A DNA stretch of 64,000 nucleotides, taken from positions 5,022,001 through 5,086,000 of the forward strand of contig NC_057316.1 of the NCBI RefSeq assembly GCF_000687475.1, in the 5' to 3' direction. The notes under the pieces were generated by a model. That model ran no database searches. It was not told the DNA's origin and saw nothing but the letters and a program-made list of their open reading frames with translations. Position 1 is the first letter of the stretch. Every line of letters starts with the position of its first letter. The stretch comes from Ustilaginoidea virens (taxonomy: Eukaryota; Ascomycota; Sordariomycetes; Hypocreales; Clavicipitaceae). Position numbers and translations under genes: made by a program. Shown here piece after piece: positions 36,028 through 49,231 of the stretch.

Positions 36028-38259
36028 CTTGGTGGGGTGCCAGAGTCTGTGCTGCATTGTTGTAAGAAGCGATGGTCTGGTGCGTGCTGGGCTGATCCGC
36101 GGCCGTCTTGTTGGAAAGTCTTGTGTGCAGAGCAGAGTGAGTATGTACAAGTAAAGTGTGCAGAGTACAGTGTGCGGAGTGCGGACGGGCGGGCTGTCAT
36201 GGATCGTTCAATGGCGTTCAATGGCACGTGCATGCAACCATTCTGCCTGCCTAAACCATTGACGGAGTGGGGGGGGGTCTGGTCTGGTCTGGTCTGGTCT
36301 GGTCTGGTACCCTGTGGACGTGACGGCACGGCGCTGCACCCCAGATGCCAGCGGGCTTCAAATGCGTGGAACGTGCCCGGCCCTTTGCGCGGCAGGCTGC
36401 CACCAGCTAGCTGTGTGAAGACGTCTGGGGTCAATGCATGTCAATGGTTTCGCGGTGACCAACAAAGCCTGGGCCTGAACATTGGGGCCTGAACTTTGGG
36501 GCCTGAACTTTGGGGCCTGAACATTGCGGCTTGCCGGCCATGGGCGGCCAAGCAGAGGAGCTGGGGGGCACGGGTCAACTTGCAAAAGATGAATAAAATT
36601 TGATTGATTGATTGATTGATTGATGGACACATACTCCGTACTCCGTACAGAGGGGGCCCAGCGAGGGCGGCGCCACTGCAGCAGCACCAGCACCAGCGAC
36701 GCCACACCCTGCCTGGCGCGCTGCGTTTCCTATTGAACCTAGAACCAGACTAGAGCTAGAACTAGAATCAGACTGGATTGATAGTTGCAGGGTTGAAGTT
36801 TGCACTGTCAAGTTGCAAGGTACCGCCTACGTTGTTGACCTTTGGTACGGACTACCCGCACGAGGTTCAAGTTGTGGGCCGGTTAGGTCCGGTCTGGTAC
36901 AGTAGGGGCCTACTCCGTAGTTCGCTGGGGTCCAGACTTTGGGGGCGAGACGAACTATGTATGTAGCATGCATGTAGCATTAGCATGCTGGACCCAGCCA
37001 TTGAGGCGGCCCTGCCGACAATGGCCCGCCCGGCCTCATTGATTCCATTGATTGGATTGGTTGCTTTGGTTGCTTTGGTTCTTGGCCAGGCTTTTGGGCG
37101 GGCTTCGGGCTTCTGGCTTCTGGCTTCTGGCTTCTGGCTTCTCGCTTTTGGCTTTGGCCCAGGCTACATACATGTACATATGTTGCCAGCGCGGGTTCCG
37201 TCAGTGCACTCTCTTTCTTGGCTGGGTCTGGTCTGGTCCGACCCAAGTTGACTGACCGACTGAAACTCCTGGCTGCGTTGCCGCGGTCCTCCGTAGTATC
37301 AATGTGTTACCGACGTGCCACATATGTACCTCTCTGCTGCTGGCAGACTTGAGGCTTAATTAACCGTGCCTTGACCTTGACCGCAGGGGCTTCCTCGCCT
37401 CGCCTTCGCCTTCGCCCTTTGTGTCGTCTTGGCTCCTCCGCTCAAAAGTCTCGCCAGCTCGGGTTGATTGGCCTGGCTGGGCTGCTCCTCTTGGCCTGAG
37501 GGCGCTGGCCGTTTATGATTTGACCAACTAGTCCAGTCCGGGCGGGCAGGCGGGCGAGCCAAGCCAAAGCAAAGCCCATTGATTTGAGCCAAAGTCACCA
37601 GACAACACCCACCACCACCCCGACTTCTCCCCCAGATTTTGTCGCTTCATTGCCGCCTCCGCCCTCCCGCACTAACTTGGTTTACCCATCCTCGAACTAG
37701 CGACTTCTTCTTCTCGCTTCGCAAACTCCCGCCCAACCCTGTCGGTTTCTCCTCGTCACTGCCCGAGATCCGCTTGAATCCCTTTTTATCAACACTTCTT
37801 CAACACCAAGCCTTGCTCGACTGCATGCGATTCCGACTTGCGACTGACAATCTCGACGACCCGACGCTCCCCTGCGTAATATCCATCTCCCGTGGGGGAA
37901 AAAAAAGGAAAAAAAAAAGGGGAAAAAAAGAAGAAAAAAAAAAAGGCAACACCGGGCCTTTCTCGCGAGCGACAACCCCTGTGCTGGTCTAGACTTTGCT
38001 AGCCGACGAGGCCTTGGCGAATCGACTTGTCCACCCGCGATTTCCCGTCCCAGTTCCTGCAAAGGCTGCCGCCATAATATCCCTTCAACCGAGTGCCGGC
38101 CCGCTTACCCGTCGGCCTTTTTTTTTTTTTTTTTTGTTTTTTTTTGTTTTACTCAACTTCTTCCATCTTTCCCCCTTCGGCTTCAGACTTCTTTGTTCCA
38201 ATATAGTTTGCCAAAGCGGCGGCACCTAGTCCTGGACTGAAGTCACCGCAACCGCAATC
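35137..38259. other. Intergenic, simple repeats
   Basis: No gene is supported. It holds a T-run of 43 (35482-35524), CTGC tetramers (about 35985-36028), TCTGG pentamers (about 36278-36308), a GCCTGAAC(A/T)TTGGG minisatellite (about 36470-36530), GATT tetramers (about 36600-36624), CTTCTGG heptamers (about 37106-37141), and four TACTCCGTA 9-mers (35679, 36632, 36639, 36911). The last 300 bp before 38260 has T-runs and is probably the leader of the sugar transporter gene. Confidence 0.55.
35482..35524. repeat. Poly-T run of 43
   Basis: An uninterrupted T homopolymer about 345 bp downstream of the fumarate reductase stop codon, in the presumed 3' flank. Confidence 0.9.
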
Positions 38260-40343
38260 ATGGCGATAGCCATGGGCTGGCAAAAGCCGGACAATGTCGC
38301 TGGTTCCTCGGCTCCTGCCATCATGGTCGGGCTCTTTGTCGCTTCTGGAGGCCTACTCTTTGGTTACGACACTGGGTAAGCTTCCCTGTTCTCGCCGGTT
38401 TGGAGAGGAATCTCTTCATAACTTGTTGCTCCGGAGCATCACATGACCCACCAAGTCGTCGGATGAGGGGTTGCGGACGTGCTGGACTGGACATCCATCA
38501 TTGGTGGCTAATCTTTTCCATTCTTTGCGTGCAGGGCCATCAACGGCATTCTTGCCATGACGGAATTCAAGCAACGGTTTGGCGGCAATTGCCGCTCCCC
38601 CAGCACCAACGACACCTCACCCTCGGCGGCGGCGGCGGCGGCGTCGTTGAATCTGTCGATATGCCCCAGAGATGCGTCTCTCATTGTTGCCATCCTCAGC
38701 GCCGGCACGGCTGTAGGAGCACTGCTCGCCGCCCCAGCCGGAGATTCACTGGGCAGGAGAATCAGTCTACTCGTCTCGGTAGCCGTCTTTTGCGTCGGTG
38801 CCATCTGCCAAGTCTGCGCCGATGCCATGCCACTCCTGCTCGTGGGCCGGTACGTGAACCCAAAAGCTCGCCGTGTTTTCGGACGGGAGGCTTTGAAAAT
38901 CCTTCCTCTTATTCCCCCCCCCCCCCCCCCCCCCCCCTTTTTTTTTTGGGGCCCTCCCCGCAATCCGTTCAAGAAGGTGCTGGTGCTGACCGGACTCTTT
39001 TTTTGGTTCACAGAGCGATAGCGGGTGTTGGCGTAGGAGCCATCTCCGTCCTGGTGCCATTGTACCAGTCAGAGATGGCGCCGAAGTGGATTCGGGGAAC
39101 TCTAGTCTGCGCATATCAGTTATCAATCACCATCGGGTTGCTATCCGCGTCCGTCATCAACATCATCACGTCCAAGTTTGACAACTCGTCAGCGTTCCGA
39201 ATACCGCTGGGCCTGCAAATCATCCCGGCCGTGATTCTCACCGCCGGTCTGCTCGTGCTTCCCGAAACTCCACGCTTCCTCGTCAAGAGGGGGCAGAACG
39301 AGGCTGCGGGCCTCTCCCTCAGCCGGCTACGGAGACTGGACATTACCCACCCCGCCCTCATCGAAGAGCTGCAAGAAATCATCTCGAACCACCAGTACGA
39401 GCTCACCCTGGGGCCAGCTACCTACAAGGACGCCCTGTGCGGATCCCCACACCTCGGCCGCCGCACATTTACCGGCTGCGGTCTTCAGATGCTTCAGCAG
39501 CTCAGCGGCATCAACTTCATCATGTACTACAGCACCACGTTCTTCGACGGCGTGGGGGTCACCAGCCCCTACACGAAATCCACCATCATCAACGTCATCA
39601 ACGTCGTGTCGACAATCCCGGGCCTGCTCGTCATCGAGCCTTGGGGACGTCGAAGGCTGCTCATGATTGGCGCCCTCGGCATGGCTGCATGCCAACTCCT
39701 CATGGCATCCTTCACCACCGCGGCCGGCGCAGATTTGCGAAACGTCAAGGAGACCATTCTCATCGTCTTTTGCTGCTTCAACATATTCTTCTTCGCCGCC
39801 TCCTGGGGCCCCGTGGTGTGGGTCGTCACGTCCGAGATCTACCCCCTCAAGGTGCGGGCCAAGTCCATGTCGCTCTCGACCGCCTCCAACTGGATACTGA
39901 ACTTTGGCATCGCGTACGCCAGCCCGTTCATGGTCGAGGCCGGCCCGGGCTCGGCCAGTTTCGGGCCCAAAATCTTCTTCATCTGGGGAGCGTTCTGCAT
40001 CCTCGCCTTCTTCTTCGTCTGGTGCATGGTGTACGAGACGAGCAAGATTAGCCTGGAGCAAATCGACGAGATGTACGAGCGCGTCAGCCACGCGTGGAAC
40101 AGCAAGGACTTCCAACCGAGCTGGAGCTTCCAGCAGATGGTCGACCAGGGCTGGTCGCCGAGCGGCATCCCAGAACACGAGCTGCAAAGCACGCCGTCGC
40201 AGACGAGCGCCGACACCACCCTCGGCGACTCGAGCTCGTCCACCATTTCCATACGCCATGACGAGGAGCACCAGACTCGACGGGCATCATCAGCACGCGA
40301 CACCAAGACGCTGCCGGTGGCGAATGTCGATTTCAGTTATTGA
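38260..40343 (+). CDS. MFS sugar transporter (STP/glucose-transporter type)
   Basis: Exons are 38260-38375, 38535-38849 and 39014-40343, giving 586 residues with about twelve hydrophobic segments. Family marks include LFGYDTGAINGI in helix 1, GDSLGRR between helices 2 and 3, PETPRFLVKRG after helix 6, QQLSGINFIMYY in helix 7, and WGRRRLLMIG in the second half. It imports hexoses or related sugars across the plasma membrane; the substrate cannot be read from sequence. The 164-nt second intron carries a run of 24 C followed by 10 T. The C-terminal cytoplasmic tail is long and Ser/Thr-rich. An alternative start at 38272 would remove four residues. It neighbours the PKS locus but belongs to a general nutrient family. 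Confidence 0.92.
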
Positions 40344-40415
40344 GCAAAGCACGCGCGCAGCCATTTTTTTTTCTTTTTTCTTTTTTCTTTTTTCTTTTTT
40401 CTTTTTTCTTTTTTC

Positions 40416-40446
<31 letters not shown>

Positions 40447-40933
40447 TTTTTTTTTTTGCCCCAACTTGTTCCGAGGGCGAGGAAAGGCGTTTTTTAAACG
40501 GTCGGGCCAACGATGGCATTCTTGGAGGGACGCGAATCATGTTTTTGCTTGTTATCTACCAGCGATTTGAGTCTTTTGCGGCGCATAACGGAGTCGGGGC
40601 AAGCTCAGGGGGCGAGCTCAGGGGGCCAGCTCAGGGCTAAGAAGGGGGGGGAAGGGGGTGCATACATTGTCGCCAGACTGGAGACTGGAGCGCTTTGTTC
40701 TGCTTTATGTTGTCTTTTGGACACGACCATTTACAATTTACCATTTACAGCGACAATTACAATTCCCAATGCTCCAAACCTCCAACCTCCAACCTCCAAC
40801 GCGCCAAGTGTCTGTCTGTCTGCCAGGGCGTGTTCCTGGTGTCGCGTCCGCGCAGCGAAGCACCCGACGCCCGTGCCCGCCCGCTCATGAGCGCGATCAA
40901 CGCCACCCCCGTGCAGCGGCGAACCGGCCCGCC
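40344..40933. other. Intergenic, T/C-rich
   Basis: Just downstream of the sugar transporter is a TTTTTC-type tract (about 40362-40457), then G-rich and AACCTCC-repeat sequence. No gene is seen before the tRNA. Confidence 0.5.
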
Positions 40934-41022
40934 CTCCGGGTGGTCTAGTTGGTTTATGGCGTCTGACTGTAATGGCAACCGGCTCAATCAGAATGTCGCG
41001 TGTTCGATTCACGCCCTGGAGA
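40934..41022 (+). tRNA. tRNA-Tyr (GTA anticodon) with 14-nt intron
   Basis: The acceptor arm CTCCGGG pairs with CCTGGAG (one G-T pair). The D-arm is followed by an anticodon stem TCTGA/TCAGA with loop CTGTAA, placing the GTA anticodon at 40969-40971. The T-arm reads GCGTG-TTCGATT-CACGC, and a T-rich RNA polymerase III terminator starts just after at about 41024. A 14-nt intron (40973-40986) sits one base 3' of the anticodon, the canonical position and the same length as in yeast tRNA-Tyr. The discriminator base is A (41022). Confidence 0.93.
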
Positions 41023-41816
41023 TTTTATTTTTTTTGGCCGCGCCGTGCGGCATCCGTCAGTGTTGATGCCAGTGTCAGCGTCAGCGTCAGCGTCAGTGTC
41101 AGTGTCATTGGCACTGTCGTTGCCATTGCCACTCACTGTCATTTCATCGTCATTGTCATCGTCATCATGCTCTTTGGGTAACATACCACCCGGCGCTTTC
41201 CCAGAGACCCCAGACTTTGACGGGTTATCTGTTTTGCTGGCGTGTTTCAGACGATGCACCGGGCGGCATGTTGGGACGGGAGGCTGCTGCATCTGGACCA
41301 TTACAGCAACTTGTCGTCGCGGCACGGAGTTATTCTGTACGCCCGTACTGAGGGGGTGTCTGGTACACAGTGCGGGGGGCGGGCGGCAGTTTGGTGCGGC
41401 AGCACGATTACGACTGCGCTGGCCCGAGGTGCACTGTACATGTCACACTGCTGCTACACTGTGCAATGTATCAAAGTCACCAGCGACTGCCATTCACGTC
41501 AAGTTGCAATTGCCGGCCAGCTACCAGGTACCTAGTCTCAATCTCTGTGTACCTTGGGTAGGTAAGGTACCTAGGTAGGTAGTCAACCTCGGGATCACAA
41601 AAGAGGATTAAAAAAAGAAGAAGAAGAAGAAAAAAGAGGAAAAGGAAAAGGAACGTGCACAAGCGATGAAAAGTGATGACTAGAAATGAAATTGATGACT
41701 AGAAAAACCCGGATCCAAAGCCAAAGCCTTGGCAGACAAATATATATAGGTACCTCGGGTAAAAGCATTCAACATCGGCGCCGCAGCAGCATGTACTCGG
41801 CATGTACATGCCCCCC
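41023..41816. other. Intergenic 3' of the PKS gene
   Basis: Contains GTCAGC/GTCAGT hexamer repeats (about 41056-41110), GGTACC/CCTAGG palindromic blocks (about 41525-41582 and 41749-41757) and a GAAGAA-rich stretch. No gene is supported. Confidence 0.5.
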
Positions 41817-42744
41817 TTAGATACCCGCGCCGGTAGACTCCATTATGGTGCGCAGGAAATCGCTCACCTGCGGCACGGCCGGCTGCTTCAGCATACTAAA
41901 GTGATGGGCTCCCTCGACCACGCCCACGGTGATGTTCTTCTTGCCCAGCAGCTCGTCCCACCCGTTGCACCCCAGAATGGCCTGCGTGCGGCGGTTGAGC
42001 AGCCAGGTCATGTTTTCCGGGTCGCTCGGCCAGCGCTCAATCGTCTGGTTCTCGTCCACGCCGTTCCTCGCCCAGAGCGCCCACGCGGGCAGAGGCTTGG
42101 CCGCCTGCCACGGACGCAGCTTGCACGTCACCAGGATGTCGGCAAACAGCTTGAAGTGCGGCACCAGCCATTCCGGCACCTTGGCCCCCGGCTCGGCCCC
42201 GAACACGTTGAGTCTCGACAGCTCGTTGTACAGCCGCGGCGGCAGCTCCTTGAGCCCGATGGGGTTGGGGCTGTCGATCAGGATCAGCGCGTCGACCGTC
42301 TCCCCGTCGGCCACCAGCCTCTGCGCGGCGTCGTAGGCGCAGAGCCCGCCGGCCGACCAGCCTCCCACCGAGTACGGGCCGGACGGCTGGCGACGGCGCA
42401 TCTCGGCCACGTAGGCCGCCGTCATCTCGCCAAACTGGCACGGCTTGGCCGTGGCCGTGTGCTTGATGAAGGGGCTGCTGAGCCCGTAGATGGCCACCTT
42501 GGCGGGATCCACGTCTGGCAGCGGCATGTACGACGCAGCCGAGCCGGATCCGTCGGGGAACAGCCATACCTTCCTGGTGCAAGTCCGCGGGTTGCCTTGC
42601 AGCAGGACCGAGGTCGCAGGCGGGATCTCAACTGCTTCCAGGGGTTTGATACTGGCGACTGCAGGGAGGGCAAAAAAAAAAAACACGTTAGCAGCCTGCA
42701 AGGAGAAAAAGGAAGAAAGAAAGAAAAAGAAAGAAAGAAAAAAA

Positions 42745-42794
<50 letters not shown>

Positions 42795-43299
42795 AAGAGT
42801 CATCCCAACTACGTACACTTGGTCACCGCGTCCGCCTTTTCGTCTCCATACTGCGTCGTGTCCGAACATCGGTCCGACTCGACTTGCACCGACGCGAATG
42901 CGCTCTCGATCCTCTCGGACAGGGCAGACGTCCCAAAGTCAGGCTCCTGCAGCGGCGTGATGGACGGCGTTGCCGGGCCAGAGTCGGACGACGGCGTCGA
43001 CGACCCCAGTATGTGCCGCACCAGCTCGGCAACCGTGATGCACGAGATGAAGGCGCTCGAGTCGACCCGCAGGCCCAGCTCCTCGAGCATGCGATCCGAG
43101 ATTGTGAGCGCAAGCAGCGAATCCACCCCCAAGGGAGCGAGCTCCGCGTCGTCCTGCACGTCGGAAATGGACGCCCCGACTTCCTCCGCGATGATGACCT
43201 TGAGCTTCTCTGATGGCACGTCCTTCTTTTCCGACGGAACCAGGGTCGGCGGCATGTCGTCCATTCCGGATTCCTGACTGGCAGCAACGGGCTGTGCTG

Positions 43300-43338
<39 letters not shown>

Positions 43339-46300
43339 GTTGTGATGGAGCCGCAGCCGCAGCCGCAGCCGCTGCTCCTGACTGCGCCGCTGCCTTGGGC
43401 TTGGGAAGCACCAGATCAAGCACCTTTCTCTGCACGGCAGCAAACGTCACGCCCTCGTACACGGCAACCACCTCGTCCATGTCCTGGTTGAAAATGTACA
43501 CGTCGCCGCAGTACGAGCCCTTGTCCTTGGGCTGCATCTTGAGGTAGGTGTTGTACGTCGTCTGGTCGGACAAGACGCCGCAAATCTTCATGTTGTCCCA
43601 CCCGTGGTTGATGTAGACCTGGTTCTTGGAGTCGACTTCGTCGTTGCCGTTCATCGTGAAGCCCGTGATTTGGCCCAAGCTGTCGAGCCAGTGCGGCGGC
43701 AGCTTCCACTTGTCCGCCGTCCCCGCCGGCGTGTTGAACCTGACCTTGGCGGTCGACTCCAGGTCGGCCGAGCGCATGACGAGCTCGCGGCACCCCTTGA
43801 AGGAATCGCGGTAATCCACGAGCGCGGTGAAGAGCTTGTAAAACATGCCCGTCTTGATCATGTGCACGGAGCCCGAGTCGTCATGGACCGAGCTGCGGAG
43901 TTCCTGGATTCTCGACTTGACGAGGAAATCGCGTCGCTTCCATTCCGACTTCCACCGGCTCTTGTCGGTGAAGAAGCCCGAGCACTTTGCGTGTTTGGCC
44001 GTCGGCTTCCCGTCGGCTGACGAGATGCTCGACATGGAGAAGGACCCCTGCCTGGTCGACCAGTTGACGCTGGCCTTCAGCTCCAGCATCTGCGGTGACG
44101 GGTCGTCGTTGAGGATGAGCGACTTGTCTGCGGCCATGTCGGCCACTTCGATCCCCAGGTCCGACTTGTCAAAGGGCACCGACGACTTTTCCAGCATTCG
44201 CGAGAACATGGTGTAGGCCATGTCGGCGTACACTGCCGAGGAGCAGACGGGCCGGCCGTTGACCTGGTGCGCCAGCAGCACCTCCCTGAAGTCGGGGTGC
44301 TGCACGTCCGTGCGTGCCGTCATGGAAGCCTCCTGGGCACCGTAACTCTCCGCCGTGATGTACTGGACAGACGTGGTGAAGAGTCTCCTCTCGGCCGCCG
44401 CCGCCGCCGCCGCCGCCTCCGGCAGCGCCAGCAGCTGGGGTGCTGGCGCGTCGCCCTTGGTCAGGCACCAGTCGTTCGTGTACGGGATCCAGTGGCTCTT
44501 CAGCTCCCACCGGTACGAGGGCAGGAGAAGCACCTGCTTGGTCTGCTGCGCGCCGGCGTGGTACTCGCCCCAGTTGATGGCCAGTCCGCTGTCGTAGAGC
44601 TTCGCCAGCGCGGGAGTAAAGATCTTGCAGTCATCCTCTCCGCGCCGCAGACTGGGGATCGTCTGTGTCGAGGACCCCAGGGTCGACCTAAGCATGTTGC
44701 TGCAGATGGGGTGAGGTCCTACTTCCACCCACATCATCTTGTCGGGGATGAGTCCCGAGTTCCTGGCTGACAGAACCCCTTCGCAAAAGTTTACGGTTTC
44801 GCGGCAGTGACGGGCCAGGTAGTCGCCGACCGGCCCAATGTCCGAGGCGCTCTTCATGACGCGGCCCAGCAGCGGCGAGATGACGGGGATGCTGGGCTCG
44901 TTGACGACGACTGCGCCGCAGGCTTGTCGGAAAGCCTCGAGCATGGGCTCGACCTGGGCCGAGTGGAAGGCGAACTGGACCTTGACCTGGGTGGACTTGA
45001 CGGACCTGCCGTTGAGGAGGTCCTTGAAGGCCTCGATCTGGCTGTTGGAGCCAGCGACCACGGTGTCCTCGGGTCCGTTGATGCAGGCAATGTCCAGGTC
45101 GGGGTGAGACGACGAGCGCAGCGACGACGCCTCGGCCGCCGATGCCTTGACGGCCAGCATGGAGTGGCTGCCCATCGAGCAGGCCTTCTCCAAGAGGCGA
45201 GCTCTGGTCCCCACGAGGTGGATCGTGTCCGCGTCGGAGAGCACGCCGGCAATGTTCAGCGCCGCGTACTCGCCGAGGCTGTGGCCGACGACAATCTGCG
45301 GGACGACGCCGAGAGCGATCCAGAACTTCCCCAGGGCCATCTCCAGGCAGGCTATCGCCAACTGCACCTTGACGGGGCTCATGTCCTCAATCGGCGTCTC
45401 GGCCTTGCCGCTCACCACGTCCAGGATGGACGGGAAGCCCTGCAAGCGAACGATGCCGTCGAGGCCCGCGAGGAGCGACTCGAACTGCGGCAAGGAGAGC
45501 AGCTTCTTGCCCATGCCCAGGTACTGAGAGCCCTGGCCGGTGAAGCTGAAGCCGATGGGAGGTCCACCACCCGCCGTGGACAGGTGCTTCTCTCTGGCTG
45601 CCACGTCATGCAGCGCATTCCGGATCTCATCAACCGACGAGCCGACCACCGCCGTGCGGTAGCTGTAGTGAATGCGGCGGGCGGTGGTGGTGTAGGACAG
45701 TGAGCCGAGAGAGACGTCGGGGCGCGTCTCCAGATACGCTATCAGCGCTCGGATGTTTTCCTTGAAGGAGTTCTGCGTCTTTGCCGAGACGGCCACGGCG
45801 TGGACGGGCCACGAGGCATCGTCTCGCTCCGGCGCCGGCCTGACGGGGGCGTCCTCGACCAGGACGGACGAGTTGCCGCCGGCGGCGCCAAAGTTGTTGA
45901 TAAAGACCCTCCTGCCGTGCGGGACGACCCTGGGGTCGGGCCGTGGCCACGACCTGTTCTCCAGGGAGATGTGGACGTTTCGCTGGACAAGATCCTTGGG
46001 GAAGTTCCTGTTGAGCTTCGTCTTGATGCCGACGTGGCGCGGGATGGCGTTCTTCTGCATCATGAGAAGGACCTTGACCAGCGACGAGATGCCAGCGGCC
46101 GACTCGGCATGCCCGACGTTGGCCTTGACCGAACCGATGAACAGAGGGCTCTTGCGCGACGTGGTGTCGGGCGCAAAGACGCTCAGGACAGAGTCCATTT
46201 CGGTAGCGTCTCCGTGCTGGGTTCCCGTTCCGTGCATCTCCACGTAGCTGACCTCGGAGCAGTCGACGTTGGAGGATCGGAGGATGCGCGTGCAAATGGC

Positions 46301-48378
46301 CCTCTGGGCACCCGAGTGCGGCCGGGTCATGGACACGGCTTCGGCGGAATGGTTGGTGTAGGCTCCCAAGATGGTTCCGAACACCGGATCCCCATCCAGC
46401 AGAGCATCCTCGAGCCTCTTCAAGATGACTGTGGCGACAGTGTCGGACCTGCAGTAGCCGTCGGCGGCGTCGTCAAAGGTGTTGCAGTTGCCGGTGCGCG
46501 ACAGGAAGTGCGCCCGGTCCAGGCCGGCCCAGTTGTCGGGGTTGGTGAGGATGTTTGTGCCTCCCGCGATGGCGACGTCGCAGTCCTCGGCCCACAGCGA
46601 GTTGCAGGCGATGTGGACGGCAGCGAGGCCGGACGAGCACGCCGTGTCGACGTCGAACGACGGCCCGCTGAATCGGAAGTGGTAGTTGATGCGGGCCGGC
46701 AGGAAGGCGCGGCTCCCGCCGGGGACGAAGTACGTGTCGACGTTTTGCGCGGCGTTGATCTCGCGGTAGTCGTCGCTGGCGGTGCCGTAAAAGACGCCCA
46801 CGCGACTCCTCTGCGAGGACGGCGTCGAGTCCGGCACGAATCCCGCCATCTCCATGGCCTCGTATGCCGTCATCAAGGCAAACCTCTGGGCGGGATCCGC
46901 CTGGTCCGCCTCTCTGGGCGACATGCTGAAGAACCTCGAGTCGAAGAGGTCGGGGTTGCGGACGAAACAGCCCTTTGTGACGCCGCTGGTGTTCTTCTTT
47001 TTGCAGGTCGGGTCAAAGTACAGGTAGGGGTCGAATCGTTCCTTGGGAATCTCCCTGTGGACGTCGAGTCCTGCGGCCAGGAGCTCCCAGAACTCCTCAT
47101 TGTCGTCGGCCTCGGGATACCGGCCGGAGAAGCCAATGATGGCAATCTTGGACCTGGCGGGCTGCTTCTCGGCGTCGGCATGGCCGCTGCCGCGCGAGGA
47201 AGAGTCCACGCCAGCCGTGTTGGGCACGTCCACGCGGTCGATGCCCATGGTGGCGCGAAGGACAGACGACAGGCCCTCGACGCTTCCCGCCACGAAGGGG
47301 AGGAGCTCGACAGCCGAGCAGCCCGAGCGTCTGATGGCGCGGATGACTCTTTCGGCCGCAAGATCCCACCTCATCTGGTGGCGGAGAATGTCGGAGACGA
47401 CAACCTCGAGGAGGTGCTGGCACGTCTCCCCACCCACGAGTTCCTGCTGCTTCTCGTGCCCGTTCAAGATGACGGGGATGCGGGCGACTCTGCCCCGCAG
47501 GTGCGCAGTCGCCGAGGCGACCAGACCCGACACATCGGCGTCGGTGTAAAGGCTCGGCGAGTGGAACAGGCCGCCAACCTGGATCTTTCCGGCCTTGAGG
47601 TCGCTGTGGTGGGACAAGAACTCCTTCAACTGGGCAGGAGGGCCGGAGAGCGTGATTGTGCCGCTGCCCACGGCGCTGACGTAGACTCGGCTGAGGGCGG
47701 GTGCGCCCTTGTTGTCGAAGTAGGCGTTGAGCAGCTGCGACGCGGCAGGCTCGTCAAGGCCAGCTATCACGGTCGAGCACGATGCGCCATTGCCGGAGCT
47801 GAGGGTGACGGATTTGGTTTTGCCCTGCACCAGGAGCCCGACCCTAAAGGCCAAAGCGACAACCTCGGGGGCTATCGAGACCAAGTCATACACGTTCTCG
47901 CTGCAGCTGATGGCCACGGCAGCGAGCAGGCCGATGCATCGGCTCGCCAGGCAAGAAGAAGATGCACGGGGATACGACGTCCCGGATCGATTAAGGTGGC
48001 TGGCAGAAAGGCAGAAGAGGGGGGGGGGGAAAGTTAGCTTTGACAAACATTCGCTGGCCGTGTCACCGGGGCGCTTGGGAACACTCACGAGACAAAGGAC
48101 GATATCTGACAGAGGCAGAAAAAGAAGCTGTCCAGCGCATAGTTGGACGTGGTCGATTCCTTGTCAGCGTTCAACAGCTCCTCAATGTTGGACGAAAATG
48201 GGAACTGGGCCCTCTGGCTGGGGGGCAGTCGAGAAATCTCCGACTTGACGGCGTAATACGACTTGGTGAAGAGGGTAGCCAAGACATAGTCTCTCTTTTC
48301 AGAGAAGAGTCTGCGGAGCTCCGAGTGGTACGGAACAGACAGATCGCCGAAGACGGCAATTTGGAACACGTTCGCCAT
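41817..48378 (-). CDS. Non-reducing polyketide synthase (SAT-KS-AT-PT-ACP-TE)
   Basis: Exons are 48378-48089, 47999-42817 and 42658-41817, giving 2104 residues. Domains in order: SAT (about 1-340, Cys118 in SRCIG), ketosynthase (about 380-800; Cys551 in DTACSSG, His686, His727), acyltransferase (about 910-1220; Ser1004 in GHSLGE), product template (about 1300-1620; His1341 in AHQVNG, Asp1536 in HWLDSLG), one ACP (Ser1724 in GVDSLLAL), thioesterase/cyclase (about 1850-2104; Ser1926 in GWSAGG, Asp1953, His2076/2077). It would build an unreduced aromatic polyketide from acetyl/malonyl units, with ring folding set by PT and release by TE. A polyAla/polyGln linker separates PT and ACP. The SAT motif lacks the usual first Gly (GxCxG). 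Nearby EthD and laccase genes suggest a pigment of the naphthopyrone/anthraquinone kind; the product is inference. Confidence 0.94.
43301..43380. repeat. CAG and GCN runs in the PT-ACP linker of the PKS
   Basis: A (CTG)n array on the plus strand encodes about a dozen Gln, and adjacent GC-rich codons encode about nine Ala in the linker between product template and ACP. The run keeps frame, so length changes would alter only the flexible linker. Confidence 0.85.
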
Positions 48379-49153
48379 TACGGCGAAAGATGTCGAAACG
48401 AGTCCCGATTTGGGTTGGGCGTTTGGGGGGGGGGGGGGGGGAAGAAAGAAGAAAATTATTACACCAAGTCAGAGCAAAGAGGGGGGCCCGGGGGGGGGGG
48501 GGGGGGGGGGGGGGGCGTTGAGGCCAAAAAGCTCAGTGTCCCAGAGAAAAGACGCCAGCCAGTCCTGCGTCAAGACGTTTTGAGAGACAACTGGTTTGGG
48601 AAGCTTTGAGAGAAAGTGAAGGGGGATTACGAAACAGCAGAGGAGGGAGATTTGGAGAAGATTGCGCGGCCTTTTTGGGCTATTATGGGCGAGGCGGGAG
48701 ATGGTACGTAAAGTACCTCTACTAATACGTGACGAGATGTCGTCGAGACGGATCATAATGCTCTCATGGAAAACGCATTGCCGGCTCAAAATAGGCCTCG
48801 TGTTTCACATTGGGCGACTCCGGGCAGCCTCTTACTCTCACACCATCACGAAGCAACATAAGACATCCACTCGACCCGGTTGGTCCAAGACAAGAAAGAG
48901 GAGAGAAAAAAAGCATACTTCTTACTAAGACACGGGGGCTTGGCTTCGTGCGTTGCAGTTGCAGTTGCAGTTGCAGTTGCAGTTGCAGTGTCGAGAGATT
49001 GCCATCCCTGGACGGATCCAGAACAGAGATATGGAGACGATGGCTTTTTTCGGCCAAGAAGGCGTGTCTGGCGGCTGGGAGGATGAGGTGATACGCGGCG
49101 CAACTAGTTGGCCCGCGTGAGCAGGGCGAGAGAGGGAGGACGTCGGGACCTGG

Positions 49154-49196
<43 letters not shown>

Positions 49197-49197
49197 C

Positions 49198-49231
<34 letters not shown>

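Noticed and set aside
36470..36530. Possible CRISPR-like array (GCCTGAAC units)
   Set aside because: A short direct minisatellite without unique spacers in a eukaryotic genome.
45800..48037. 745-codon open frame antisense to the PKS
   Set aside because: A GC-rich shadow of the true coding strand; the minus strand encodes catalytic PKS motifs across the same bases.
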